In this document: in pieces, positions 43,796-52,102 of the stretch | How positions within the stretch are numbered: position 1 is the stretch's first letter | Layout of the letters: the number at the start of each line of letters is the position of its first letter | NCBI RefSeq assembly: GCF_030124175.1 | Contig: NZ_JASKMT010000001.1 | Coordinates: forward strand, 310,001-374,000 | Length of the DNA stretch: 64,000 nucleotides | Direction of reading: 5' to 3' | Origin: Streptomyces sp. 549 | GTDB taxonomy: Bacteria > Actinomycetota > Actinomycetes > Streptomycetales > Streptomycetaceae | The notes under the pieces: model-generated | Seen by the model: the letters and a program-made list of their open reading frames with translations, nothing else | What the model was told of the DNA's origin: nothing | The model's database searches: none | Made by a program: the position numbers and the translations under genes

Positions 43796-44824
43796 ATGCG
43801 CTGGGACAACCTGCGGGACGACGGCCCGGGCGCACTGTTCGGGGCCGACGTCGTCAGCCGCACCTTCGACACCCCGGAGTTCCGCGGCATCACCTTCCAC
43901 GAGGTGCGCGCCCGGTCGATCGTGAACCGGGTCCCCGGCGCCTCGCGCATGCCGTTCGAGTGGACGGTCAACCCCTACCGCGGGTGCACCCACGCCTGCG
44001 TGTACTGCTTCGCCCGGCGCACCCACGGCTATCTCGACCTGGACACCGGCACCGGCTTCGACTCCCAGATCGTCGTCAAGACCAACGCGGCCGAGCTGCT
44101 GCGCCGCGAGCTGTCCTCGCGGCGCTGGCAGGGCGAGCACATCGCGATGGGCACGAACGTCGACTGCTACCAACGCGGCGAGGGCCGCTACCGGCTCATG
44201 CCGGGCATCCTCACCGCGCTGCGCGACCACGCCAACCCGTTCTCCATCCTCACCAAGGGCACCCTGATACTGCGCGACCTCGACCTGCTGCGCTCGGCGG
44301 CGGCGGTGACGGACGTGGGGGTGTCGGTGTCGGTCGGCTCGCTCGACGAGCAGCTGTGGCGGACCGTCGAACCGGGCACACCCGCACCCGAGCGGCGCCT
44401 TGACGTGGTGCGCACGCTCACCGAGCACGGCATCGGCAGCGGCGTTCTGATGGCGCCGGTCATCCCCTTCCTCGGCGACTCCCCCGCCCAGCTGCGCGAG
44501 ACAGTCCGCGCCGTCGCCGCCGCCGGAGCCACCTCCGTCACCCCGCTCGCCCTGCACCTGCGGCCGGGCGCCCGCGAGTGGTTCACGGCCTGGCTCACCG
44601 AGCACCACCCCGGCCTGGTCCGGCACTACGAGGCGCTGTACGCGGACGGCGCCTACGCGCCCAAGTGGTACCAGCGCCGCATCACGCGGCAGGTCCACGA
44701 GCTGGCCGCCGAGTACGGCATCGGACCGTCCGGCCCCGCCCGTCCGCGCCGCGTCCCCGAGCCGGCCGAGCAGTGCGCCGAACCGGCGGACCACACGGGC
44801 GGCGTCCAGCTCACGCTGCTCTGA
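43796..44824 (+). CDS. Rv2578c-family radical SAM protein (SplB-like)
   Basis: 342 aa. The 4Fe-4S cluster motif CTHACVYC has Cys64, Cys68 and Cys71 (CX3CX2C). NPYRGCTHAC, MGTNVDCYQ and FSILTKGTL are blocks shared with the spore photoproduct lyase-like/Rv2578c group. The true substrate is not known, but LexA control points to a role in DNA damage. GAGGAGG precedes the ATG at 43796. The C-terminal 40 residues are Pro/Ala/Glu-rich and probably disordered. Confidence 0.88.
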   Translation: MRWDNLRDDGPGALFGADVVSRTFDTPEFRGITFHEVRARSIVNRVPGASRMPFEWTVNPYRGCTHACVYCFARRTHGYLDLDTGTGFDSQIVVKTNAAELLRRELSSRRWQGEHIAMGTNVDCYQRGEGRYRLMPGILTALRDHANPFSILTKGTLILRDLDLLRSAAAVTDVGVSVSVGSLDEQLWRTVEPGTPAPERRLDVVRTLTEHGIGSGVLMAPVIPFLGDSPAQLRETVRAVAAAGATSVTPLALHLRPGAREWFTAWLTEHHPGLVRHYEALYADGAYAPKWYQRRITRQVHELAAEYGIGPSGPARPRRVPEPAEQCAEPADHTGGVQLTLL

Positions 44825-44894
44825 CCCCCGCCGGGCCGGGCCCCGCCGGGCCGGACGGCACCCCTGCCGGGGAAAATTTGACGTGTCACCGACA

Positions 44895-44941
44895 TTGACG
44901 CCGGGCGAGGATGCGCCCTATAAGGACTGAGAGCGCTCTCA
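44895..44941 (+). promoter_or_regulatory. Promoter with LacI/CebR-type operator for the glucanase
   Basis: TTGACG (44895-44900), an 18-base spacer, and TATAAG (44919-44924) form a good vegetative promoter. Immediately after it lies the perfect 14-base palindrome TGAGAGCGCTCTCA (44928-44941), two changes from the CebR cellobiose-repressor box TGGGAGCGCTCCCA. Binding there would block transcription start. Confidence 0.85.
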
Positions 44942-45034
44942 CACCGGCAGTGCGACCCGTCCCCCCACCGAGGCGCCGGCCCTGGCACCTCAGTCGCGCC
45001 GCCCTCCTCCCCGACCCGCAGGAGGTGCTCCCGC

Positions 45035-46510
45035 ATGAGCACGAGCAGCATCGCGCCACCCCCGACCCGCCGCAGACCCCGTACCGCCCCGGCAGCCGCC
45101 CTCGCGGCGGTCGCGGTGGTCCTGGCCCTGGTCGCCGCGGCCTTCACCGCACCGTCCGCACAGGGTGCCGTACCGCCCGCCCCCGGCTGGACGCTCCAGT
45201 GGAGCGACGACTTCGACGGCCCGGCCCGCTCGCTGCCCTCGTCCGATCGGTGGCAGATCGACACCGGGTTCGGCTACCCCGGAGGCCCGGCCAACTGGGG
45301 CACCGGCGAGATCCAGCGCTACACCGACTCACCGGACAACATCAGCCTGGACGGCAGCGGCAACCTGCGCATCACCCCGCTGCGGGACGGCGCGGGCAAC
45401 TGGACCTCCGGACGCATCGAGACCCGCCGGGCGGACTTCAAGGCCCCCGCAGGCGGTGTGCTGCGCATCGAGAGCCGGCTGCAGATGCCGAACGTCACCG
45501 GTGAGGCCGCCGTGGGGTACTGGCCCGCGTTCTGGGCGCTCGGCTCCCCCTACCGCGGCAACTACTGGAACTGGCCCGCGATCGGCGAGTTCGACATCAT
45601 GGAGAACGTCAACGGCCTCAACTCCGTCTGGGCGGTGCTGCACTGCGGCGTCAACCCCGGCGGCCCCTGCAACGAGACGCAGGGCCTCGGCGCGAGCCGC
45701 CCATGCCCCGGCGCCACCTGCCAGTCGGCCTTCCACACCTACCGGTTCGAGTGGGACCGCAGCGTCTCGCCCAACGAGCTGCGCTGGTACGTCGACGACC
45801 AGCTCTACCACAGCCTCAGTCAGAACCGGTTCGACGCGACGACCTGGTCCAACATGACCGACCACGCCGGGTACTTCCTGCTGCTGAACGTCGCCATGGG
45901 CGGTGCCTTCCCCGACGGCGTCGCCGGCCGTGCCACCCCGGTCGCCGCCACCGTGCCGGGTCGGCCGATGGTGGTCGACTACGTGGCGGTGTGGACCCGC
46001 GGCGGCGGACCCACCGACCCGCCGACCGACCCGCCGGGCAACACCGGTCCGCTGCACCTGCGTTCCGGCGGCACCCTGGGCACCCCGGCGTCCTCGGCGG
46101 GCACCGCCACGCTGCCCTCGGCGGGCGGGGCGAACCACGACGGCTCCCCGCACCAGCCGCAGACGTTCACCGTCTCCGGCGTCAACGGGCGCTACAACGG
46201 CGGCGCGACGACCTTCGACCTCTTCGTCGACGCGGGCACCCGGGTCGGCAACGGGCAGCAGGTGCGCATCTCCTACGACCGCACGTCCAACGGCACCTGG
46301 GACCGGACGGAGACCTACCACTACTTCGCCACCGATCCGGTGCCCGGTTACGAGCGGTACACCCACAGCCGCGGGCTGAAGTCCAGCACCGGCAGCCACG
46401 GCGACATGAACGGCGGCCGGGTGCGGGTGGAGGTGTGGAACGCCATCGGCAACGGCCCGAGCACCCTGGGCGTGGGCAACCAGTCCGTCGTACGGATCCC
46501 CTTCGGCTGA
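45035..46510 (+). CDS. Secreted GH16 endo-beta-1,3-glucanase with C-terminal carbohydrate-binding domain
   Basis: 491 aa. A signal peptide (about 1-45) precedes a GH16 catalytic domain (about 48-323) with the catalytic motif GEFDIMENV: Glu185 nucleophile, Asp187, Glu190 acid/base. The residue between them (E-x-D-x-x-E) marks the laminarinase type. A DPPTDPP linker (about 327-340) leads to a beta-rich C-terminal module (about 343-491) that could be CBM56-like. AGGAGG precedes the ATG. The LacI-type operator suggests induction by oligosaccharides; the repressor gene is not adjacent. Confidence 0.92.
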   Translation: MSTSSIAPPPTRRRPRTAPAAALAAVAVVLALVAAAFTAPSAQGAVPPAPGWTLQWSDDFDGPARSLPSSDRWQIDTGFGYPGGPANWGTGEIQRYTDSPDNISLDGSGNLRITPLRDGAGNWTSGRIETRRADFKAPAGGVLRIESRLQMPNVTGEAAVGYWPAFWALGSPYRGNYWNWPAIGEFDIMENVNGLNSVWAVLHCGVNPGGPCNETQGLGASRPCPGATCQSAFHTYRFEWDRSVSPNELRWYVDDQLYHSLSQNRFDATTWSNMTDHAGYFLLLNVAMGGAFPDGVAGRATPVAATVPGRPMVVDYVAVWTRGGGPTDPPTDPPGNTGPLHLRSGGTLGTPASSAGTATLPSAGGANHDGSPHQPQTFTVSGVNGRYNGGATTFDLFVDAGTRVGNGQQVRISYDRTSNGTWDRTETYHYFATDPVPGYERYTHSRGLKSSTGSHGDMNGGRVRVEVWNAIGNGPSTLGVGNQSVVRIPFG

Positions 46511-46527
46511 CCGGGTGCCACCCGGAG

Positions 46528-46561
46528 CCCGGCCCGGGAGCACTCCGCTCTCCGGGCCGGG
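46528..46561 (+). terminator. Terminator after GH16 gene
   Basis: CCCGGCCCGG (46528-46537) pairs with CCGGGCCGGG (46552-46561), extendable inward with one bulge. Confidence 0.65.
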
Positions 46562-46617
46562 TGTGCCGGTTGCCGGGTGCCGCAGGAGGCGCCCGGCCGG
46601 CTCGCTAGGCTGCGGAG

Positions 46618-47106
46618 ATGCTGATCAGGGAAGCCACCGAGCAGGACTGGGCCGCGCTGTGGCCGTTCATGCGGGAGATCGTCGCCGCGGGCGAGACGTA
46701 CACCTACGACCGCGACCTGGACGAGGAGCAGCTCCGCGCCCTGTGGATGCTGTCGCCGCCCGGCCGGACGGTGGTCGCCGTCGACGACGACGGCTCGGTG
46801 CTCGGCACCGCGAAGATGAACCCGAACCACATGGGCGGCGCCGCGCACATCGCCTCGGCCAGCTTCATGGTCGACCCGCGGCACGGCGGGCGCGGCACGG
46901 GCCGCGCCCTGGGCGAGCACGTGCTCGAGTGGGCCCGCTCGGCCGGTTACCTGGCCATGCAGTTCAACGCGGTCGTGGAGTCCAACACCGCGGCGGTGGC
47001 ACTGTGGCAGTCGCTCGGCTTCACGATCATGACCACGCTTCCGGAGGGGTTCCACCACCCCGCGAAGGGCTACGTCGGCCTGCACATCATGTACCGCAGG
47101 CTCTGA
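46618..47106 (+). CDS. GNAT family N-acetyltransferase
   Basis: 162 aa complete GNAT domain. ASFMVDPRHGGRGTGRALGEHVLEWAR holds the acetyl-CoA pyrophosphate loop (R-x-x-G-x-G/A, in RHGGRGTG) and the following helix. VESNTAAVALWQSLGFTIM is motif B. Related to L-amino-acid or phosphinothricin-type acetyltransferases, but the acceptor cannot be named. ATG 46618, the first in-frame start. A convergent terminator at 47123-47160 follows. Confidence 0.88.
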   Translation: MLIREATEQDWAALWPFMREIVAAGETYTYDRDLDEEQLRALWMLSPPGRTVVAVDDDGSVLGTAKMNPNHMGGAAHIASASFMVDPRHGGRGTGRALGEHVLEWARSAGYLAMQFNAVVESNTAAVALWQSLGFTIMTTLPEGFHHPAKGYVGLHIMYRRL

Positions 47107-47122
47107 CGGGGCACGGCCGGCT

Positions 47123-47160
47123 GCCCGCCCGCACGACAAGGGCCGTGCGTGCGGGCGGGC
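47123..47160. terminator. Bidirectional terminator between GNAT and prfC
   Basis: GCCCGCCCGCACG (47123-47135) pairs perfectly with 47148-47160 (13 bp, 12-base loop). Confidence 0.8.
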
Positions 47161-47194
47161 CGGGGTTACCACCGGGCCGCCCGCCCCGGCGGTG

Positions 47195-48787
47195 CTACTC
47201 GTGCGCGGCGATCAACGGCTCCAGCGGCGAGTCGGGGAACTCCCGCTCGAAGGAGCTGGTGTGCCAGCGGTTGGGGAACAGACCCAGGTGCACGCCGTCG
47301 CGGATGCGCACCATCGCCTCGCCGTGCACCAGGCGGGAGCGGTTGAGTGCCTCGGCGCCGTCCTTGTCGGTGGCCCGCGCGAGGCTGTAGCCGAGCGGTT
47401 CCAGCCGCACGGCCGCGCCGAACTCGTTCTCCATGCGGTGCTGCACCACGTCGAACTGCATGGGTCCGACCGCGGCCAGTACGGGTGCCTGCTCACCGCG
47501 CCGGTCGGAGACGAGGACCTGGACCACGCCCTCCTCGTCGAGCTGGGCGATGCCCCGCCGGAACTGCTTGGTCCGGCCGATGTCGGCCGGCCGCACCACC
47601 GCGAAGTGCTCGGGCGCGAAGGTGGGCATCGGCGGGAACTCCGCCGACTTCTCGGCGTAGAGGGTGTCGCCCACCCGCAGTGCGGCGGCGTTGACCAGGC
47701 CCACCACGTCTCCGGGGTAGGCCAGCTCCACCGAGGTGCGGTCCTGGCCGAAGACGCTGTGCGCGTACTTGGTGGCGAAGGGGCGGCCCGTCGCCGCGCG
47801 GGTCACCGTCATGCCCCGCTCGAAGACTCCCGAGCAGACCCGCATGAAGGCGATCCGGTCGCGGTGCGCCCGGTCCATGTTCGCCTGCACCTTGAAGACC
47901 AGGCCGGAGAAGGGGGCGTCGATCGGCCGGGTCCCGCCCGCCCGCAGCGGGCGGGGCGCGGGCGCGGGCGCAAGGTCGACGACCGCGTCCAGCAGCAGCC
48001 GGACACCGATGTTGGACAGGGCGGCGCCGAAGAAGACGGGGGTGCTGACGCCCGCCTCGAACGGCTCCCGCTCGTGCTCCCCGCCGGTCTCCGAGAGCAG
48101 CGCCAGCTCCTCGGCGGCGCGGGTCCAGTCCTCGCCCTCCTCGGCGGCGGCCCGGTCGGCGTCGACGACCTCCTCCAGCGCCTCCTTCGACCCGCCGGGT
48201 GTGCGGGTGTAGCGCAGCATCCGGCCCGGCTCACGCACGTCCACCAGGCCGCGCAGGTCACCGGCGATGCCCACCGGCCAGGTCACCGGGGTGGGCCGCA
48301 GCCGGAACTCGCTCTCGATCTCGTCCAGCAGCTCCAGCGCCTCCAGACCGGGCCGGTCCCACTTGTTGACGAAGGTGATGACGGGGACGCCCCGGTGCCG
48401 GCAGACGTCGAACAGCTTGCGGGTCTGCTCCTCAAGGCCCTTGGCCGCGTCGATCAGCATGATCGCGCAGTCCACCGCGGCCAGCACCCGGTAGGTGTCC
48501 TCGGAGAAGTCCGAGTGGCCGGGGGTGTCCAGCAGGTTCAGCACCTGTCCGCGGTGCTCGAACTGCATCACCGCGGACGTCACCGAGATGCCGCGCGCCT
48601 GCTCCATCTCCATCCAGTCCGAGGCGACGCCGCGCCGCGCACCCTTGCCGTGCACCGCGCCCGCCGACGTGATCGCCTGGGCGTGCAACGCCAGCGCCTC
48701 GGTCAACGTCGACTTACCCGCGTCAGGGTGGCTGATCACCGCGAACGTCCGCCGGCGTGCCGCCTCCGCGGCCGGGTTCCCGCTCAT
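47195..48787 (-). CDS. prfC: Peptide chain release factor 3
   Basis: 530 aa, normal length. RF3 is a GTPase that removes RF1/RF2 from the ribosome after termination. G1 motif SHPDAGKST (about 19-27), G2 region ARGISVTSAVMQFE, G3 LLDTPGHSDF and G4 VNKWDRP are intact, followed by the beta-barrel domain II and RF3-specific domain III (VGPMQFDVVQHRMENEF). The ATG at 48787 matches the family N-terminus; the far longer upstream open frame is antisense noise. Upstream 245 bases to the sulfotransferase hold its promoter. Confidence 0.95.
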   Translation of the reverse strand: MSGNPAAEAARRRTFAVISHPDAGKSTLTEALALHAQAITSAGAVHGKGARRGVASDWMEMEQARGISVTSAVMQFEHRGQVLNLLDTPGHSDFSEDTYRVLAAVDCAIMLIDAAKGLEEQTRKLFDVCRHRGVPVITFVNKWDRPGLEALELLDEIESEFRLRPTPVTWPVGIAGDLRGLVDVREPGRMLRYTRTPGGSKEALEEVVDADRAAAEEGEDWTRAAEELALLSETGGEHEREPFEAGVSTPVFFGAALSNIGVRLLLDAVVDLAPAPAPRPLRAGGTRPIDAPFSGLVFKVQANMDRAHRDRIAFMRVCSGVFERGMTVTRAATGRPFATKYAHSVFGQDRTSVELAYPGDVVGLVNAAALRVGDTLYAEKSAEFPPMPTFAPEHFAVVRPADIGRTKQFRRGIAQLDEEGVVQVLVSDRRGEQAPVLAAVGPMQFDVVQHRMENEFGAAVRLEPLGYSLARATDKDGAEALNRSRLVHGEAMVRIRDGVHLGLFPNRWHTSSFEREFPDSPLEPLIAAHE

Positions 48788-49032
48788 CGCGCACCCCCGC
48801 CGCACGCCGGGCCCACCGGCCGCCGGCCGGAGCCCGCCGCGGCCCCTCCCGGGCCGCGGCGCGGGCCGGGCCGCGGGTCGTCTTGCTGCCAGATCCTGCA
48901 CATGTGTCGTCACCAGTCCGTCGCGTACCTGCTGCTGCGTGCGCGTGCGCCGGCCCCGACCCAGCGGGTCCGGTGCGGGCACGTCCGACACGACGGTACG
49001 TGTTCCGCGGGGGTGCCGGTGCCCGCGCGGGC

Positions 49033-50082
49033 TCAGTGGGCCCCGGCGCGCAGCGCCGCGGTGCCGGGCGCGCACGCCTCGACGAGCGCCGCCCGCTGCT
49101 CCGGCAGCAGGCGCAGCGCGGCACCGCGACGGCTGCCGTCCAGCGCGGCGGCCCCCTCGGCCAGCCATGCCGGGTCGGGTGCGACGCCGATGTGCTCGGC
49201 CAGCCGGGCCAGCTCCTCCCGCGGCCGGTCGAGGAGGTCCTCGTAGGCGAGTGCGGTGCGCAGGCCGTCGGGGACGCGGTCGAGCGCCTCGACGCCCTCG
49301 GCGACGAGCTGCGCCCACAGCGCGCCGAAGTCGGTGACGGGCAGAGTGCGCTCGAGCACCAGCGCCGGGTCGAACCGGTTCCGCAGCAGGCCGGCCAGGT
49401 GCGGGGGCAGCCGCGCGACGTGGGCGTCGGTCAGGGCGCTGAGCGTGGCGACGCCGCTGTACCGGGCGATCTCCCGGAGCTGGATGATCATGCGGTAGCC
49501 GGGGTGGCTGCTCATCGACAGCGCGCAGTCCGGGCCGTCGCGGTGCAGGTGGACGAAGCGGGCGTCGGGGAAGGCCGCGTGCAGGCGTGCCACCCAGCCG
49601 AGCGAGTAGCCGGACCGCTCCACCGCGGCGCGGCTGCCGTGCTCGGCGCCCAGCAGGCGGAACAGCGCACGGTAGTGGTCGGCGGCCGGGCGGGTGGGCC
49701 ACTCGGTGACCTGCGGCTCCAGGCGGTCCAGGAGCGCGTCGGGGTCGTCGGTGAGGTGCGGCAGCACCATCAGGCACAGCGCCGGGATGCCGGTGCGCTC
49801 GGCGGACCAGCGGCCGGGGCGGCGCGGGTAGAGGAACTCGGGCAGCGGGGCACCGCTGCGGATCATGCGGTCGAAGACCTCGTTGGGCTCGGTGAGCAGG
49901 TACCAGAAGTCCACTCCCGAGAGGGGGCGGGCGGGCAGCGGGTCCCGTCCGGGGTCGGCGCCGACGGAGGCGAGGAGCTCGTTGAGGCTGAGCACGTCCG
50001 GGTGGGCGCGCAGGATGCGCGACAGCGCGGAGGATCCGCTGCGTCCGGTGCCCACCACGAAGGTCAGGGTCTGTTCGCTCAA
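49033..50082 (-). CDS. Sulfotransferase family protein
   Basis: 349 aa. The 5'-phosphosulfate-binding P-loop is FVVGTGRSGSSAL (about 7-19). The 3'-phosphate-binding block is RFVHLHRDGPDCALSM near 180. TTG 50082 is taken as start because GGAGG stands 6 bases before it and the residues lead straight into the P-loop strand. PAPS-dependent sulfotransferases of this type act on small molecules or lipids; some bacterial members only resemble them. No tailoring partner is adjacent. Confidence 0.85.
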   Translation of the reverse strand: MSEQTLTFVVGTGRSGSSALSRILRAHPDVLSLNELLASVGADPGRDPLPARPLSGVDFWYLLTEPNEVFDRMIRSGAPLPEFLYPRRPGRWSAERTGIPALCLMVLPHLTDDPDALLDRLEPQVTEWPTRPAADHYRALFRLLGAEHGSRAAVERSGYSLGWVARLHAAFPDARFVHLHRDGPDCALSMSSHPGYRMIIQLREIARYSGVATLSALTDAHVARLPPHLAGLLRNRFDPALVLERTLPVTDFGALWAQLVAEGVEALDRVPDGLRTALAYEDLLDRPREELARLAEHIGVAPDPAWLAEGAAALDGSRRGAALRLLPEQRAALVEACAPGTAALRAGAH

Positions 50083-50226
50083 CGTGCCTCCGCTGCCGTT
50101 CGGTTGCCGCTGCCGGTCCGCACACGGACCGGCGTGGTCCAGTAGATGCCGGAGCGCGTGCGCCGGGCAAGGGTGCCTGCCGCGCGGCGGCACGAGACGG
50201 AGCGCCGGGCCGGTGGCAGCGCGGGC

Positions 50227-50258
50227 TTGACCTTCGAGTCCTGTCGAAGGTCTACGGT
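50227..50258 (+). promoter_or_regulatory. MerR-type promoter/operator
   Basis: TTGACC (50227-50232) and TACGGT (50253-50258) are spaced 19-20 bp, too long for normal use. GACCTTCGA (50229-50237) and TCGAAGGTC (50244-50252) form a perfect 9-bp inverted repeat inside the spacer. This is the classic MerR-activated, autoregulated design. The ATG follows 7 bases after the -10, so the transcript is nearly leaderless. Confidence 0.88.
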
Positions 50259-50265
50259 CGTCGGT

Positions 50266-51066
50266 ATGGGCACGATGCGGATCTCCCAGCTCGCCGGGCG
50301 CACCGGTGTTCCGGCGACCACGCTGCGGTTCTACGAGGCTTCCGGGCTCCTGCCCGCGGGCAGGACCGCCTCCGGCTACCGCCTCTACGGGGAGGACGCG
50401 GTGGAACGGCTGGCGTTCATCGGCGCGGCCAAGCACCTCGGCCTGCCGCTGAAAGGGGTCGCGGAGCTGCTGCGCGTGTGGGAGTCGGGGGCCTGCCGGG
50501 AGGTGAGAGCCGAGTTGCGGCCCAGGATCGCTGCCGGTCTGGCGGCGGCCGAGAGCCGTGCGGCGGAGCTGGCGGAGCTGACCGCCGCGCTGCGGGCCGC
50601 GCTGGAGCGCCTGGACGCTCTTCCTGACCGGAGCGACAGGTGCGACCCGGGGTGCGGCTTCCTCTCCCCCGCCGGGACGGGCCTGGGAGCGACGCCGTTC
50701 CGGCGCCGTCCCGGGCCGGTGGATGTGGCGTCCGCCCCCCGCCGCCGTGCGGCGGAGCAGCGGACCGAGCGGTGGCGCACCGCACCGGTGGCATGCTCGC
50801 TGGGCGGTGAGCAGCTGACCGAGCGCGTGGCGGCCTGGCGGCGGGCCCTGCACGGCGCCCGCCGCCAGGGCGTCCCCGACGGGCTGCGGCTGACGCTGCC
50901 CAGTTCTCGCACGGCGGATGTCGCGGCACTCGCGACGGCAGAACAGCGCTGCTGCGCGTTCTTCGACTTCCGTCTCCACCTCGACGGTCCCCAGTTGCAC
51001 CTGGAGGTGCGCGCCCCGGCCGAGGGGGCCGCCCTGCTGGCCGAGCTGTTCGCCGGCACAGCCTGA
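50266..51066 (+). CDS. MerR-family metal-sensing regulator with extra C-terminal domain
   Basis: 266 aa, about twice the usual MerR length. Winged helix (MRISQLAGRTGVPATTLRFYEASGLLPAGRTASGYRLY, in parts, residues 4-41) and long dimer helix to about 117. Cys77 and the pair Cys126-x3-Cys130 (RCDPGCGF) are placed like the metal ligands of MerR/ZntR proteins. Residues 150-266 form a second domain with AEQRCCAFFDFRLHLD (adjacent Cys pair), which may be an additional metal or effector site. It directly precedes an ACR3-like transporter, which it probably activates. Confidence 0.85.
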   Translation: MGTMRISQLAGRTGVPATTLRFYEASGLLPAGRTASGYRLYGEDAVERLAFIGAAKHLGLPLKGVAELLRVWESGACREVRAELRPRIAAGLAAAESRAAELAELTAALRAALERLDALPDRSDRCDPGCGFLSPAGTGLGATPFRRRPGPVDVASAPRRRAAEQRTERWRTAPVACSLGGEQLTERVAAWRRALHGARRQGVPDGLRLTLPSSRTADVAALATAEQRCCAFFDFRLHLDGPQLHLEVRAPAEGAALLAELFAGTA

Positions 51067-51110
51067 CCCTCCGCACCGCCCGCCCCACCCCTGGAGCAGA
51101 ATCTGTTCCC

Positions 51111-52094
51111 ATGTCACTGACCGAACGCCTGCAGAGCGTGCTGGTGGCTCTGGCCGCGCTGACCGGCGTCGGCGCCGGGCTGCTGTGGCCCGTCGGGCCG
51201 GCCGCCGGGCACCTGGTCCTGCCCGCCCTGCTGCTGATGCTCACCGCCGTCCTCGTCCAGATGGACGCCGCGCACGTGGGCGAGGTCCGGCAGGCCAGGC
51301 CGCTCGTCGCCGCCAGCCTGTTCCTCAACTTCGTCCTCACCCCGGCCCTTGCCTGGGCCCTGGGCGCCGGACTGCTGGGTGGCGAGCCGGATCTCCGGAT
51401 CGGCCTGCTCCTGCTGCTCGTGACCCCCTGCACGGACTGGTACCTGGTGTTCACCGCCCTCGCCCGCGGTCACACCGGCATCGCCACCGCCCTGCTGCCC
51501 GTCAACCTGGTCCTCCAGCTCGCTCTGCTCCCGGTGTACGTGCTCCTGCTGGGCGGGCAGGCCGCGATGATCGACGCCGCCACCCTGACCCGGTCGGTCC
51601 TGCTGGTGCTCCTGGTGCCGCTGACGCTGGCCGTGCTGCTGCGGCGTGCGCCGGGTTGGGTCGGCCGGGGCGACCGGAACACCGCCTGGCGCCGGCGGTA
51701 CGTCACCGGCCCGGCCGGGCGCCTGGTGGTGCCGCTGCTGTGCGTGGCGGTGGCGGCGATGTTCGCCTGGCAGGCCCGCACCGTGGTCGAGCACGCCGCG
51801 GACCTGGTCTCGCTGATCGGGCCTCTGGTCGTCTTCTTCGTCCTGCTGCCCCTGATCGCCACCGTCGTGTCCAGGATGCTGCGCCTGCCCGCGCCGCAGC
51901 GCGTCACCCTGACCATGACGGTCACCGCCCGCAACTCCCCCATCGCGCTGGCCGTGGCGGTGGCGGCCTTCCCCGACCGGCCGCTCATCGCCGTCGCGCT
52001 GGTCGCCGGGCCCCTGCTGGAGCTGCCGCTGCTGGCGGTCATCGCGCAGCTGGTGCGGGTCCGGCACCCGGCAGCGACGCGAGCCGCTCCGTAG
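51111..52094 (+). CDS. ACR3/bile-acid-symporter family (arsenic-resistance-like) transporter
   Basis: 327 aa with about ten membrane helices. LLLVTPCTDWYLVFTALARGH resembles the ACR3 signature in which a conserved cysteine (here PCTD) is essential for arsenite transport. The late VTARNSPIALAVAVAAFPDRP corresponds to the conserved crossing helix. Its gene follows a MerR-type regulator by 44 bases. Arsenite or antimonite efflux is plausible; other anions are possible, and no arsenate reductase (ArsC) is adjacent. Paralogue of 2971-4005. Confidence 0.8.
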   Translation: MSLTERLQSVLVALAALTGVGAGLLWPVGPAAGHLVLPALLLMLTAVLVQMDAAHVGEVRQARPLVAASLFLNFVLTPALAWALGAGLLGGEPDLRIGLLLLLVTPCTDWYLVFTALARGHTGIATALLPVNLVLQLALLPVYVLLLGGQAAMIDAATLTRSVLLVLLVPLTLAVLLRRAPGWVGRGDRNTAWRRRYVTGPAGRLVVPLLCVAVAAMFAWQARTVVEHAADLVSLIGPLVVFFVLLPLIATVVSRMLRLPAPQRVTLTMTVTARNSPIALAVAVAAFPDRPLIAVALVAGPLLELPLLAVIAQLVRVRHPAATRAAP

Positions 52095-52102
52095 CCGACG
52101 GG

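Noticed and set aside
45035..46510. GH16 gene as part of a horizontally acquired island
   Set aside because: GC content and codon use look like the neighbours and there are no mobile-element remains nearby.
49033..50082. Sulfotransferase as tailoring gene of a biosynthetic cluster
   Set aside because: Neighbours are release factor 3 and a metal regulator; no biosynthetic partner is present.
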